This document shows positions 10,491 through 22,524 of a stretch of DNA of 64,000 nt, in pieces (position 1 is the stretch's first letter; the number at the start of each line of letters is the position of its first letter). The translations under genes were made by a program, and so were the position numbers. A model generated the notes under the pieces. The model ran no database searches. It was not told the origin of the DNA and saw only the letters and a program-made list of their open reading frames with translations. Source of the stretch: Cricetomys ansorgei (lineage: Eukaryota; Chordata; Mammalia; Rodentia; Nesomyidae); assembly GCA_026225945.1 (NCBI GenBank), contig JAMJFZ010001815.1:2791501-2855500 (forward strand), given 5' to 3'.

Positions 10491-13062
10491 ACTAATTTCA
10501 CTGGACTTTGAGACTAAGTAGAACTACATAATGGATAAATGCCTTAATTAAATATGAAAACACAAGACAGGCACAGTTGTTTTTATTTATCTGACTTTGA
10601 TGACAAGTCAGATGACTGGCTTTTCTCACATTTTGCTATGAATTCAATTTCTGTTCTAGTTTGATCTAACTACCCCTCCTACCCTCCAGCTGGTGTGAGG
10701 GAAGCGATTCTGTGTGTTCCCCACCGTGAGGTACTGTCTCCTCTGGGCCAAGTAACAGTGTTAAGTAACCATGGACTGAAAACTCTAAAGCCACGAGCCA
10801 GAACAAGCCTTCCTTCTTTCAAGCTGATCTTCTCTGTATGCGTCACAGTGGCAATAAGCAGACTTACACACTATCCAAGGATGATTCTATCTGTGCTTCT
10901 TTGCATCTAGCTCTGTGGCTTACAATATTGTTGCTTATATGACCACTTGATCCAACAAATGCATTGAACATTTCTCTATCTGTTCTTGTGTTTTCCATTA
11001 GTGCTGATGCTCATATTGAAGTTCTCTTTTCATAATTTTCTGTGCTGAAGAAACTATTCTTCCTTCCAAACTTGGGTATTATGCTTATTATGTAAAGTTC
11101 TCCTGTGTGTAGATGCTTCCATTCTCCAGAACTCCCCAAGTAAAATCTGAAGTGAAAGAAAGTAGTCTTCTTTCTCAGACTCTAACCTGTTTGAACAGCC
11201 TGCACCCCACATCCATCTACTAGACATCCCTCAGCCATGTGCCGCTCTCTGCACATTGGCTGCTTTGAGCAGAGGCTAGACCATTATTCTTTCTTGCTAG
11301 TAAAGAAAGAGAAAGGCCTGTGGTCTTTCCCTTGGTCACCCTCTGGCTTTTTTTTTTCTTGTGGCTTTCTTAAAGAGTCACTCTGTTGGTCTAATTGTGC
11401 CAAAAACACTGGAACATCCTGGCATAGTCGCCCGTAGACCGTGGGACAGTGCTGGGCACCTTTATAATTTAGGAGGGATGGATGCTGGGGCTGCAGCAGC
11501 TGTTAGCTGTCATGTCTGGAGTTTCAGACTCTACAGTTGAGAAGATCATTCCACCCGCTGAGGAAGAGATGGATGCAGCTGGAGTCTTCCTGAGCCCCTG
11601 TAGGGAGAACTTACCCTTTAGCTCTGTCCCCCACCCACCTCTCATTCTGCCTGGAACTTAGCGGGTCTCTCAGTGAGGCAATCGCAGCCAGTCCTGGAGG
11701 CCTCACAAACTGTTCTTTTCTGAGGAGCTTTGTAAAAAGCATAGATTCTCATTTCCCTGAGAGTTTAATTACTGCCCTGCCCTAGGACAGCAAGATGAAT
11801 TAGATGACATCTCAAGACGTTCTACAGGAGTGACTTTAGGGCATCGCAAGCCATCCCCACACATGCTGGAGACAAGGAAGATGGTAATGATGGGCTAAAT
11901 GTGGAGAGAAGGTCACAAAGTTACATTCAATTAAAACAAAACTTGGTCCAGAAAAATTTTCTCCTCCTTTTAAAGCTCTGAGTCCAGCAGCTGTGTTAGT
12001 CCACGGATGAGCAATGAATGAGTTCTCAGCTGGGCTGTCCTCTCCCTTCTTCCCAGGACCGAGAAAGCAAGATCAGCTAGAGTGCAATTCTCTGTGAGCT
12101 GCAAAAGGAGTTCACTCTAGAGACAAAGCTGAGCCTCAGGGTCTCAGGAGAAACACAACTTCATCTTTAAAAGGAATATGTTCTTACTTTAGCTGCAACA
12201 TTCCCATTGTGCATATTTAGGAGGCAGAGTGAACATTGCAATCAATGTGTATGGTAACTGGTGTTAAGATAAGGACATCTGGCTCACTCATCACTGGAGA
12301 CCACGATCATTTCTTAGGGTTGGCAGTATCCAAGCCTGTCTTCTGTTTTGAAAAACACAGTTGTTTTCAGCCATCATTCCCATCCTGTGCCACAGAGCCT
12401 TAGGGCTTACTCCCGCACTCTAGCTGCATCCAACTGCCTGCCATCTCCTTCACAACAACTTCCTTTTCTATTCTTTTTAAAAACTATTATCTACCACCTT
12501 TGCCATGGACACTGCAAATCTTTATCCTTGTCCCGTACTTAGTACTATTCTTAGCATAGAGGGAATCGGCACCTCTGTTGTTTCTCACACTAATTTAACC
12601 ACACATTGCGTTCTTCACCAACACTTCAGGAGAAGAATGAATGCCTGGGTCCAACATGATCCTACATTGGTTTTTTATTCATTTGGTTCCTTTCCCAACA
12701 GGACAGGTGAGGTTTTTTTCAATGTTTTACTTATGTTCATACATCTATGAAAAGTAAACATTCTCCCCTTGAAACCCCAGTGATTTAATTTGGATGATTT
12801 AGAGGTAATATGCTAATGCAAAATTTAGTAAATTGGAAAATGAAAAACTATAAATCCACTGGGTAGTATAATAAGGGTATTGTCCAGGAACAGAACTTTC
12901 GTGAAACTGACATGATGGGCAGAGAAGGAGCTTTGTAATCAAAGAAAAGGTGTTTCTTATTTAATAAACAGTACTGTGAGCATCTAACAATTTGAAGCAA
13001 TACCCACATAGACAACGTAGTAAGGTCTGGTGGTTTCCCCCAGAAAATCCTCACATTCTTCG
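10491..13062. other. Unique sequence, no gene seen
   Basis: About 2.5 kb without a confident repeat. Short open frames occur at scattered positions on both strands with no domain or exon logic. A 9-bp T-run interrupts at 11349. Confidence 0.5.
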
Positions 13063-13139
13063 GGCTTTCTGCATGGGTGTTGGGATTCGAACTCAGATCC
13101 TCACATTCTAGTACTCAATGAGCTATCTCTCCAGCCCCA
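13063..13139 (-). mobile_element. B2/B3-type SINE head, antisense, truncated
   Basis: Complement of the tRNA-like head: GGGATTCGAACTCAGATCC (B box) and GAGCTATCTCTCCAGCCCC (A box end). Only the promoter-bearing head of about 75 bp remains. Confidence 0.85.
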
Positions 13140-14594
13140 ATTCACTCTTATTAGGGAAAAAGCATTTAAGGTAGGATTTTTAACCTTTCAAATTGGTACC
13201 TAGGAATACAAAGTAATACAAAAATAGACACTAAGCCTCAAGGGAGTTAATGAAAAAAGGACCCCGAAATAAGCATAAAGAAAAGGAAAGACATGTTCTG
13301 AAATTTCCATGAACTGGGTGTTGATGCTACCAGTATTACAGTCAAAGACACACATTCTAACATACTGATATCATGAAATCAGGTGCAAGCCTTTGGAGAC
13401 CGATGACATGTCTCTTAAAGCATTTGCCAACCTATTATGTTGCATAGTCCTGCAAAGTTATACTCATGAAGACATTTGTAGCAATACCATCTTCAGAGTG
13501 AAAAATCAGAATCAAAATGCCCAACAAAAAAATGTGGGTATTATAAATCCACTCAGCAGAACATTGAACCATAGTTTCAAATGATGCTTCTAAAACTGCA
13601 GCCAGTGACAGGAAGATTGATGCTGTTTTGTTGGAAGCAACAAGCTTTGGACCTGTGTGCTCGTTAGTTCTGTTGTCACACCAACTCTGTCTGTATCACC
13701 CACTCTGAAGCTTCAGCCTCATTCCTTTTCTCAGGCTAATCCTGGATTTCAGAGGGCTATCTCTACCTGTATTTACCTGGCCTTTTCCAATAAATCTTCC
13801 ACACTTCTGCAAAAATTAATTCCTTCCCTGTTTATTGGACCAATATTTACTGAGTGCTAAACACTATCCAGAATAGTTCCCAAAGCCTGCGCTGCTTCCA
13901 TGGTCAAAGGAAGGTCTCTAAATCTCCAGGGAGCTTGTGCTTCCTAGGGATGACCATCTGCAGCGGAGTCAGCAAACTGCAGTATACAGAAGCACCACAG
14001 TGGCTTTGGGGGGATAGGGAGTCAAATCGGATAGTCCAATAGGCACAAACCCTTGACAGGAGCATGAACTTGGCTAAGTGCATATCTAAGGCTTATCCAG
14101 CCTTGGGGACAGATGCAGCTCTATGTGGGGTTGTCTTGCTTTATTGAAAGGCTGAGGAACTCGGGTGGCTGGAGGGGCGTATGGGGACAGATCCGATCAC
14201 GCAACAAGAACATAGTTCTAGTGTGTGGGAATGGAGCGATAGTGGGGGTCTGAGCAGGAGAGTGCCTCTAACATGGCATTTGGAAGAGTTCCTTTCCTAG
14301 GCTGAGTGGAACAAAGGGAGAAAGGAACAGGCCACTTCTGGGCATCAGGGTAGGAAGAAGTGAGCAGATTCTGAGTCTCTTTTGACTACAGACTTTTCTA
14401 GTGAAGTATGTAAGGAAAAAGAAGAAATCCAGGATGACCCCAGGCTATTTAGCAGAAGCCACTGGGAAAGATGTCATTGTCACTGGCTGTGGGGATATGA
14501 AATGCTTGAAATAACTGCTAGACCTCTCAGTGATCATACTGTGGCCAGAAGCAAGAAGACTTTTCAGCAAGACTATGCATCTGTAGTGCAGGCC
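13140..14594. other. Unique sequence, no gene seen
   Basis: No recognised repeat. Short frames such as 13657-13860 and 14382-14624 have no recognised domain. Confidence 0.5.
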
Positions 14595-14719
14595 TGTTTT
14601 GTTTTGGTTTGGGTTTTGATATAAGGTCCTGTATATCACAAGCTGGTCTCTAGTTAACGATCCTCCTGCCTCAGCCTCCTGAGTGCAGAGATTACAGGCA
14701 CGTACAATCATGCCTGGCC
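14595..14719 (-). mobile_element. PB1/B1-like SINE, antisense
   Basis: T-rich tail, then AAGCTGGTCTCTAGTTAACG, TCCTCCTGCCTCAGCCTCC and AATCATGCCTGGCC. The CCTCAGCCTCCTGAGTGC text is closer to proto-B1/Alu than to young rodent B1. Confidence 0.8.
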
Positions 14720-14989
14720 CATGGTGGAGCTCTAACTTTTGAAGGGCTGTCTTGCTATTGACTAGTCGGCATTGTGTTATATCTAAGCATCTTCCCCCTT
14801 GTTTTAGAGCCAGACATTGGCTTCCAAGTCTCGAAGGCTCTTAAGAGTCTGTCCGCACTGGACTCTGTATCTGTGACATAATCAGGAGAGTGGGTAGTGC
14901 TCTTATCCGTGAAACCTGAGCTACCAATTAATCTCACCCTCTACTGTTGCTCCCATCCAACACTCCCTGTAATTCATCTAGAATGACTT

Positions 14990-15450
14990 ACACTGTTTTC
15001 TATTCCTATGGTAAGATGCCAAAGGCTATGTAATTGATAAAGGATAAAGAAAGAGGTTTATTTTGTGTCATGTTTTAGAAGCTTGGATGTTGGCAAACAT
15101 GGCACTAGTGTGTCCTACGTTTCTGGTAAAGACTTCATGTGGTATGCATTCCTGACAATAAGCAGAAGGGTAAGAGAGAGAGAGAGAGAGACAGAGACAG
15201 AGAGAGAGAGAGAGAGAGACAGAAAGAGAGAAAGAAACTTGCTTTATAACATTGCACTCGGTGTAGGGTCTAATCCCATCTTTGAGAGTGAGAGTTCACT
15301 CATGAAAAACAAACTCATGAATTGGTATCCATTCAAGAGGACAGGTCTCCATGATCCAAACACTGCCTATCAGTTCCCGTGTAGAGTTAAGGTTCCAGCC
15401 CATCTAATTTGGGACATATAGCCAGATTACAGAGCAGTACCATCTCGTAT
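14990..15450 (-). mobile_element. MaLR (MST/THE1 type) LTR, antisense
   Basis: Complement of an MST-type LTR: TATGTAATTGATAAAGGAT, GAAAGAGGTTTATTTTGTG, AACATGGCACTAGTG, an internal GA array, then AGAGTTCACTCATGAAAAAC, CTCCATGATCCAAACACTGCC. Near full length. The plus-strand frame of 118 codons (15065-15421) is a by-product of this LTR and its GA array. Confidence 0.75.
15173..15237. repeat. (GA)n / (AGAC)n array inside the MaLR LTR
   Basis: About 65 bp of purine-rich GA repeats with interspersed ACAGAG units. It matches the position where MST-type LTRs carry a GA-rich segment, so it is probably an expansion of LTR sequence. Confidence 0.9.
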
Positions 15451-15665
15451 TTCCCTAAACAACATGGTGTCTTAAACTAGGATAACCTGTGCTCACATGT
15501 GCAGGATCCTCCCCCTCAATCCTGTGTCCTCTTTCCTTATTACATAATTATCAATTATGGAATGTTCTGATGACCCAAGAAGGCACATATCTCCCAGCAA
15601 TGGTAGATGGTGCCTTTCTTAAAGTTTACACCTCTGCATTTATAAAACCAGAGATAACAAAAGCC

Positions 15666-15780
15666 ATATTCTCCTCTCTCTGTGTCTCTCTGTTTCTCTG
15701 TTTCTTTGCTCTGTCTGACTCTGTATCTCTCTGTGTCTCTGTCTCAGTGACATTCGTAGTGTGTCTGTGTGTCTATGTAT
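15666..15780. repeat. TCTCTG-rich simple sequence
   Basis: Imperfect TCTCTGTG/TCTCTGTT repetition ending in a short TG-rich run. The 97-codon plus-strand frame over it is Ser/Leu/Val-rich low-complexity sequence. Confidence 0.8.
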
Positions 15781-17021
15781 AACAGAGGATAGACTACCCT
15801 CAATTAATTGTTATTGATTCAAGTAAAGTGTTTCTGATACAAACGTCTGGATGGAAGCGTGTTGTAAACACAGTGTAGATATCAAATATGCTTTGATCCT
15901 GGTTCTCCCAGTGTTTATGTGACAACAGTTAAAAGTTACAGAGGATTAGTCTACACACAGTGTGTATTTACACAACACTCTTAGGAGGTGGGGACAGCGA
16001 GAGTCACTTCCCTTCTACTGCCAGAAGCAAAAGACACAGAGAGAAGATTATCATCCCAGAGACAGATCGACTGCACTAGGAGAGTTCTGAGCCCCAGATG
16101 CCTGGGCCTGCCTTTCCACAGTGTTTATCTGCTCAGAGTATTGTCTTCTCAGGGCTGAGAGTGCCCTTATCAACAGGCACCCCAATCTAACTGCACAAGC
16201 AGTTGCAGCTGAGTCACCCCTGTGGAGGAAGCTCAGGCAAAGGTCATAACTCACTGTGACTTAAGCATATCTTTTATCACCCTTCTGGTGTGATGATTGC
16301 ACTCATAGTGCCATTAGTAAGCATGGATCACAGAAGACACTAGACATTCCTGGAAATGACAGTGGCCACAGGACCATCAGTATGGACATCATATCCAGAA
16401 GAACTCTGCTCTTCTCTGCTGTACCCCCTCCCCACACCAGAGTGGCCCTGAGAGGTACTAGCCTGAATTCTATTGCTGTACTTTCTGCCAACCACCTTGC
16501 TAAGCCATGTCTTGCAATGGTGGCATCGGCAGCCTGGGCAAGTCAACACCTTGAGTCATTCTGCCAAAGAGTAGGCATGTCAAAGCCAGCACTTTCTTTC
16601 AGAAGGTGTTAAATTTCAGTGTGTTTCCTTAAGGACTTCGGTCAGACCTGTAAGGCTTTAAAACAAGTTCCCAGATGAATTTCTTTTACTACTACTAACA
16701 TCTGACACACTGAAAATTGCCACTGAATCCTGTTCAAATATTTGATGTCCTCTGTCTTATGGCTTCTCAGGCTCAAGAGACTGATAACACAGATCTGATG
16801 GCTGCATCAGGAGTCCCTGATCATTGTTTCCTTTGCCCAGGGATCTATCTGCCAGAAGCTTCATGCATGGACAGAAATGAAGTCTTTGTCCAGAGATTCC
16901 AGCCTGGGTCAGCACAGGAAAAGACTGTGGGCTTCCTAAGAGATGGAAGGGAGTTCCCATTCAACACATGCCAGATGTCTGAGGTCATCTGCTGCAGGAA
17001 GTGACAGCCCACCAGGGAAGT
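15781..17021. other. Unique sequence, no gene seen
   Basis: About 1.2 kb without a recognised repeat. The 95-codon frame at 16717-17004 lacks any family signature and is opposed by a 67-codon frame on the other strand. Confidence 0.45.
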
Positions 17022-17050
17022 AGGAGGAGGAGGAGGAGGAGGGGGAGGAG
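17022..17050. repeat. (GGA)n short tandem repeat
   Basis: About nine GGA-type units on the plus strand, purine-only. G-rich trinucleotides of this kind can form quadruplex-like structures. Confidence 0.9.
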
Positions 17051-17625
17051 ATAATTGCCTAGATTAAAATTGAGATCAGAGGTAACCAGCTTTGTGTTTG
17101 TGAAACTCACAATGAGTATATTGCCTGGTTCACATTTGCTTATAGTGCTGGTGTTTAGTCTTTGTGGTGTTTGTGTTACCGCAGGGGTGTTCAGTCCATG
17201 ACCGATTCACCTTGTAGCATAGAATTAGGCCTTAAGGTTTCCATACTGTCCCCATTCTGTAACCTGAAAACACAGAGACTCATCTACCCAGAGTTATTCA
17301 CTTTGAGTGGACATTGGATTTTCTAGGGAAACTTACTAGAGACCGATGCTCAGTCCGCACCTCAGAGCCTGTAAATCAAAATCCTGGTTTGGTTCCCAAA
17401 AATTTGCTTTTCTTTCAGTCCCAGACTATGCTGGAGTTGCTGGCCCATGACCATGTGGAGAAGACTCCTGGGCCACCCTGAAAGATTGAATTCTTGCATT
17501 TACTAAGTCCAGCAGTGGGTTATGGTGGAAAGTGGATTGGCTCCAGAAGACACTCCTGGACTAGAATCCAGCCTCTGCCAATTGGCAATTGTGTGGAGGG
17601 GGGAGGAATTTCATACCCTTTAAAC
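17051..17625. other. Unique sequence, no gene seen
   Basis: No recognised element between the GGA repeat and the URR1 copy. Confidence 0.45.
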
Positions 17626-17822
17626 CAGTGGTTCTTAACCTGTGGGTTGTGACCATCAGAAAACATATATTTATGATGGTCTTAGGAACTGAGACACCCA
17701 CTACGTAGTAGCAAAATTACAGTTATGATGTAGCAACAAAAATAATTTTATAGTTGAGGGTCACCACAACATGTGGAATTGTATTAAAGGGTTGTAGCAT
17801 TAGGAAGGTTGAGAATCACTAA
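17626..17822 (+). mobile_element. URR1-like hAT-Charlie non-autonomous transposon
   Basis: About 195 bp starting CAGTGGTTCTTAACCTGTGG and ending GGTTGAGAATCACT, which are the element's terminal inverted repeats. Internal blocks AGCAAAATTACAGTTATG and GTTGAGGGTCACCACAAC match rodent URR1. The element encodes no transposase. I could not see a clear 8-bp target duplication. Confidence 0.88.
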
Positions 17823-18613
17823 AACCTTCAGTTCCCTTACCTGTAAGATAGTAAAAAATTCCTCTGCAACATTTTTTGATAAATAAAAGCAGTGCACATT
17901 GTCCAGAGGTGAGTCAGTGGGATCTCTGCTGCTTCAGACCTTGGCCTCAGTGTGAACCTTGCTTATATAATAATGTTGAGCTCTTCTGAAGAGCCAACAT
18001 TCTGAGAATAACCTGTATCCCAGTGAACAAGGAGCTGTTTTAGGAAGGTTGGGAGTTTTGACATGGATTGCTGTTTGACAAGACCACAGCATGGAATATT
18101 CTATATTGATAGTGCCTTTTCAAAGAGAATGTCTATGCAAACCACAATGGCATTTGGCCTAGGATCAGGGCATTAAGCACACAGTGGACTTGGAATTAAT
18201 TATTTCACCAGTGAATGCTGTCTGGAAATTCTGTGTCTTGGGACAGCAGACATGGATGCCTCTGAGATTTGTTTCTAACAGAATCTGGTCTTTGTTCGTG
18301 TTGCACAGAGCCATATGGGAGACCCAGGGGGCAAAAGCGCCTTGAGTCCTTCTCTGGATAATTCTTTCCTGTGATAACTTCTAAAGGAGTTGGGAATCAG
18401 GCCAGGAATGAGTCAAACAGTGAGTGAGAACAGATGCTCAGGACTGTGCCTACATCCCTTTCCCGAAAGCCCAGGAGCAATGTCATTTCCATGTCCCATT
18501 GGCTAGACACTGATTAAAATTCTTACCTGTCCCCTCTGAAGCCTCTCCCAACACTCTATAGCAAGCGGTCTTCTCAGCGGCAAAAGGATGGAAGCAGCCC
18601 AAGCATGCTGGAA
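17823..18613. other. Unique sequence, no gene seen
   Basis: No recognised repeat or coding signal. Confidence 0.45.
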
Positions 18614-18770
18614 ATTTTTTGTTTTGTTTTTGAAGACCGGGTTTCTCTATTGTAACCCTGGTTGTCCTAGAACTCACTCTGTAACCAGGCTGGCCTTGAA
18701 CTCATAGAGATCTACTTGCCTCTGCCTCCCAAGTGCTGGGATTTAAGTCAGGCACCACCACCGCCTGGCT
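18614..18770 (-). mobile_element. B1 SINE, antisense, well preserved
   Basis: T-rich tail, GACCGGGTTTCTCTATTGTA, ACCCTGGTTGTCCTAGAACT, then GCCTTGAACTCATAGAGATC, CCTCCCAAGTGCTGGGATTT and CACCACCACCGCCTGGCT. It shares the TTGTAACCCTGGTTGTC variant with the copy at 37818. Directly abuts the MaLR LTR that follows. Confidence 0.92.
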
Positions 18771-18771
18771 G

Positions 18772-19176
18772 AATAACTAGTTTCCTGTCAACTTGACATA
18801 GCTAAAGCCATCTGAGAGGAGGAAACCTCAATTAAGAAAATGCCTCCATAAGATTGGGCTGTAGGCAAGCCTGTAGGGCATTTTCTTAGTTACTGATTGA
18901 TACTGGAGAGCCCGGCCCATTATGGCTTGGTGTCATTCCTGAGCTGGTTGGTGGTCCTGGGTTCTATAAGAGAGCAGACTGAGGAAGCCATGGAGAACAA
19001 ACCAGTAAGCAGGACTCCTCCAAGTCTTCTGCATCAGCTCCTGCCTCCAGGTTCCTGTTCTGTTTCAGTTCCTGTCCTGACTTCCTTTGACTATGATGTG
19101 GAAGCATACGCTGAATAAACCCTTTCCTCCCAGAGTTGCTTTTGGTCATGGTGTATCATCACAGCAATAATGATAG
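18772..19176 (+). mobile_element. ERVL-MaLR LTR (MT type), near full length
   Basis: Complete MT-type order: CTGTCAACTTGACATAGCTA, AGAGGAGGAAACCTCAATTA, TGCCTCCATAAGATTGGGC, GGGTTCTATAAGAGAGCAGA (TATA region), AATAAACCCTTTCCTCCC (polyadenylation signal) and TTGCTTTTGGTCATGGTG. Solo LTR, roughly 400 bp. Open frames within it are incidental. Confidence 0.93.
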
Positions 19177-19299
19177 ATGAGCAGATGAGGAAACCTGACA
19201 TAGCCATGCAAGAAAGGAGGGTCTTATATGGAAAGTCTAATATTTCAAGTGGACCTCCCTTATAAATGAATCCATTAGTACCTAAGTGGAAGAACCCAG

Positions 19300-19480
19300 T
19301 CACAGTGACACATACTGTGTGATTTCACTTACATGTGGTACCTTGAATAGCTAAATCCACAGAGACAGGAAGTGATATAGTTACTGGACCTGGGAGAGAA
19401 GCATGTCGAGAGTTAGTGGTTAGTTAGAGGCGGGTCTTATTAGTGGACTTGGAGTTTCGGGCTCTGGAGGGGGACTGTTA
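19300..19480 (+). mobile_element. L1M 3'-UTR-like fragment
   Basis: Contains CATACTGTGTGATTTCACTT, ACATGTGGTACCTTGAATAG, CTAAATCCACAGAGACAGGA and a GTTAGTGGTTAGTTAGAGG remnant. This run is known from the 3' end of ancient mammalian L1 elements. Strongly diverged. Confidence 0.5.
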
Positions 19481-20839
19481 CGGAGGCCGCCCAACACAGT
19501 AGCTGTTTCTAAGGACATTGAACCGCATGCTTGAATGACTAGGATGGGAAAATGTCAGCATATCTTTTACTGCAAAGGAAACCAAAGGCAAAACTCACGT
19601 GAATTCAGCTCAAGGGGATTGCTAGCTGAATTCAGAGACCAAAGAGAGGCTGCTTCTTACCTGCTCCCAAGATATTGAGTGACATGAGAATTAACCCATC
19701 CCAGTCTCTGGCATCTGCCCAGCTGCCCCATTAAATACACACCGAGAGCAGATAGCAGAAGGAAATAACTCCGGGGAGGGAAAAGTATGGTTGGAATGAA
19801 AGCAAAAGGCATGCAGTACAATGTGGGCATATGAAATAAGAGCCCCAGAAGTTTTTCCTGAGCTTCTGAAATAGAAGGAAGGTGTAGAGAGGCTGTGGGA
19901 ATGTAATCATTTGTTTCCCCTACGATGTGCAAGCAACGCTTCACTCATCCAGCAGCCGACTGTTCCATACCATGGAATCTGCGGGGGTCTGGCTGATCTA
20001 TACGAAGACTTTTACTGACAAATTCTTTTCCTAAAAGCTGTTTCAGAAGGGTGTTCTCCCAGCTTTCCCATTCAGGCTGAGCAAGCTCTTTGACAAAGTC
20101 AGTGACACCTTCATAATCTGCTTTGTGTCCCAGCCTAGCTTTCTTACTGGCACATGGCAGGCTGGACACACTGCCCTTCCAACCCTCCTGGGCTTCTTCT
20201 AACTTACACGAACTCATGTGCACTTGAGAGTGCGTAGAAATGCTGAGCTCCACCGCTGGGAAGAGAACAGATGAGCTCCTCAAGGATGTCAGGAGGGGGC
20301 GTGAGGATGTAGAACAGGGGAGCATCTGTGAGTCCTGACGCGCACCTGTGCTCGGTGTGCTGGTTGCAGATTTTTATCACTCAGTCCAACTTCCTTGTTT
20401 CTTCTTTTATTTGACGGTGGGAAAAATTAAAGCTCAGGGAATTTTTCTTTAAGTAGAATTCTACAATCTGTAAGGGGAAGAAGTAGAATCTGCAGCAGGT
20501 ACTTAGGATCAAATCTTTGCATTTCTTATCAACACCCTTGGGGGGAACCTCTGGCCTTCCACTTCTCTTGCTTATTTTGAGCATTGTTGAGTATCTGAAC
20601 GATTGACAAGGATGGATTCATCATGGTACCAGGTGCTTCACAGTTTGGTAACATGGTGACTAGGTAAAGTGAAAGGAATTTATTGTATGATGTAATGCAT
20701 CTCAGGAAAAAAAATGTAAATGTGAAAGAGCAAATGGGCACCCAAGTGCCCTCCTCCCAGAGTGGAGGATGAGTGTGGAGCAAAAGTAACCGGTTTGCCC
20801 TCTAGATACACAATATTTTCCTTTGAAGAACACAGAATG
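19481..20839. other. Unique sequence, no gene seen
   Basis: About 1.35 kb. A minus-strand frame of 126 codons (19945-20325) followed by one of 95 (19657-19944) is notable only for length. I see no domain, signal peptide or splice arrangement linking them. Confidence 0.45.
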
Positions 20840-20945
20840 ATGTATTCATCAGCTTTGTATTGCTGTAAGGAAATGTCTGAGTCAGGCTACTTAAAAAGGA
20901 AGAGGTTTATTTTGGATTGAGATTTGCTCTCAGAACAAAGGGAGA
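20840..20945 (-). mobile_element. MaLR (MST/MLT1 type) fragment, antisense
   Basis: The complement of an MST-type LTR end: CAGCTTTGTATTGCTGTAAG, then CAGGCTACTTAAAAAGGAAG and AGGTTTATTTTGGATTG. Only about 100 bp. Confidence 0.6.
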
Positions 20946-21564
20946 ACAACAAACAGGAAGAGACTCTTTTTGTTTGAGGTGAGAACTTTCTGTGTGGTTC
21001 ATACTACCGTACAATTTGCGGCTATCTTTTTGCCTAGGTGTCCGCAGTGTAAGGAGTATAGGCATGTGTCACCACAGCTGCCTCAAAGGACCTATGAAAG
21101 AAAAGTAGAAAAATCAGTGAATCTCCCTTAAAAGGTATGGCCAAATGTTACAGAGTGCATGGAAGTTAAACCAAATGCAGGATGAGACAGAAGCGTGGTG
21201 CCCAGTGTTCTGTCTTCAGGGGAGTTCCCAGAATAATCCTATGAAGAGGAGAGAGAGTTCATGCTTCTCGAGTGCATTGTTTTCCCCAGCTAGAAGGGGG
21301 TGGAGAGCATGTGCTAAGCTGCCACCTTTGTGGGCACCAACTGTAAGCAAGGCTTCATCAAGCACCCAGAGTACCGACAGCAGCTCAATTTCCAACCCTC
21401 GAGCTGCTGAGTTGGTTGTCGGACTGAAAGTCTTCCTGTCTTCCTTCCTTTCTCACACACATATGTGCACACACACACACGCAACATGTATGCAACAGAA
21501 CTTCATTTTGATTATATAAGTCTCTGTTAGTCCAGGCCCTGTGTTCTCTGTTTCTCAAGAATCA
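20946..21564. other. Mostly unique; possible B1 remnant at 21035-21085
   Basis: A short stretch ending in ATAGGCATGTGTCACCACAG may be a degraded antisense B1 end. The remainder, including the 124-codon frame at 21145-21519, has no recognised identity. A short CA run lies at 21469-21480. Confidence 0.4.
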
Positions 21565-21660
21565 TCTACAACTAATAAATAAAATACTAATAAATATAGT
21601 ATAATAGTATAGTATAAAAATAAAAATAGTATAATAAAATAATAAATATAATAAAAGAAG
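21565..21660. repeat. AT-rich low-complexity tract (TAATA/ATAAA units)
   Basis: Almost purely A and T with irregular TAATAAATA and ATAGTATA repetition. Confidence 0.9.
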
Positions 21661-21718
21661 AAACAGACTTGGGATGACCTATAATAGAAGTTGAGTCAGT
21701 ATTAAGAATCTTCCTCCA

Positions 21719-21913
21719 GCCTGGGCGGTAATGGCACAGGCCTTTAATCTCCGAACTTGGGAGCAGAGGCAGAGGCAGAGGCAGAGGCAGATGGGAGATG
21801 TCTGTGAGTTCGAAGGCAGCCTGGTCCACAGAGTAGGTTCCAGGACAGCTAGAGCTACAACAGAGAAACCCTGTCTCAAAAACCAAAAAAAGAAAAAAGG
21901 AAAAAAAAACCTT
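21719..21913 (+). mobile_element. B1 SINE, sense, with expanded GGCAGA repeat
   Basis: GCCTGGGCGGTAATGGCACA start, then a GCAGAG hexamer array (21762-21791) where ordinary B1 has one GAGGCAGAGGCAG, then GAGTTCGAAGGCAGCCTGGT, CAGCTAGAGCTACAACAGAG, GAAACCCTGTCTC and an A-rich tail. Otherwise close to a standard rodent B1. Confidence 0.95.
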
Positions 21914-22063
21914 CCTACAAAAGTAGACACTCATCCCTTACAGTTCCACAAACCAGTTCTAGCATACAGTCTTATGCAAGCTTTTTTTTTTTTGAAAACC
22001 AAAAATAGTACCTTTAAATCATCTTGAAAGTATACATAACATGCTATTTTTTCTTACTTTTCA

Positions 22064-22073
22064 TATCTGTCTG

Positions 22074-22109
<36 letters not shown>
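22064..22109. repeat. (CTAT)n microsatellite
   Basis: About eleven tetranucleotide units (CTGT grading into CTAT). Likely polymorphic. Confidence 0.96.
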
Positions 22110-22152
22110 ATGAATTCTTAGCAAAAGTGATAGAGCATGGTATCAAAAACCT

Positions 22153-22283
22153 ATACAGGTACGATGGCACAAGTCTGTGAGTGCAGTACTTGAGAGACAG
22201 AGGCAGGAGGAGGAGCACAAGGTTAAGACCGTCCTGGTCTACAAAGTGAGCCAAGGCTACACAGCAAGACTATTCCAAAAACC
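22153..22283 (+). mobile_element. B1-like SINE, sense, diverged
   Basis: ACAGGTACGATGGCACAAG, GAGACAGAGGCAGGAGGAGG, CGTCCTGGTCTACAAAGTGA and CAAGGCTACACAGCAAGACT. First of three SINEs placed head to tail. Confidence 0.85.
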
Positions 22284-22286
22284 ATA

Positions 22287-22520
22287 AAGATGGCTGAAGG
22301 GATGGCTCAGCAGTTAAGAGCACTGACTGATCGTCTAGAGGACCTGGTTCTGTTCCCAGAACACAGTGCTTCCCAACCATCTGTGACTCTAGCTCCAGGG
22401 AGTCTACTGCTTTCTCCTGGTCTCCTAAGCGCTTCCGCACAACTGCGGTGAATATGCATTCACAAGGCACACCCACATGTGTTAACATAAAAATAACTGT
22501 TTTAAAATTAAGAGAAATGT
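22287..22520 (+). mobile_element. B2/B3-type SINE, sense
   Basis: A box GGCTCAGCAGTTAAGAGCAC and B-box region GGACCTGGTTCTGTTCCCAG, followed by ACCATCTGTGACTCTAGCTC and an AT-rich 3' end with AACATAAAAATAACTG. Second member of the SINE array. Confidence 0.88.
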
Positions 22521-22524
22521 TAAG

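Noticed and set aside
13063..13139. tRNA-like A and B boxes considered as a tRNA gene
   Set aside because: The sequence ends in the rodent SINE head pattern and lacks a complete cloverleaf and 3' acceptor; it is a truncated B2/B3 SINE.
15065..15421. 118-codon frame with an Arg-Glu rich middle
   Set aside because: The Arg-Glu run is the GA repeat inside an antisense MaLR LTR, and the rest is LTR sequence.
17022..17050. GGA array considered as a CRISPR-like or protein-coding repeat
   Set aside because: It is a simple trinucleotide repeat. No spaced direct repeats with unique spacers occur anywhere in the window.
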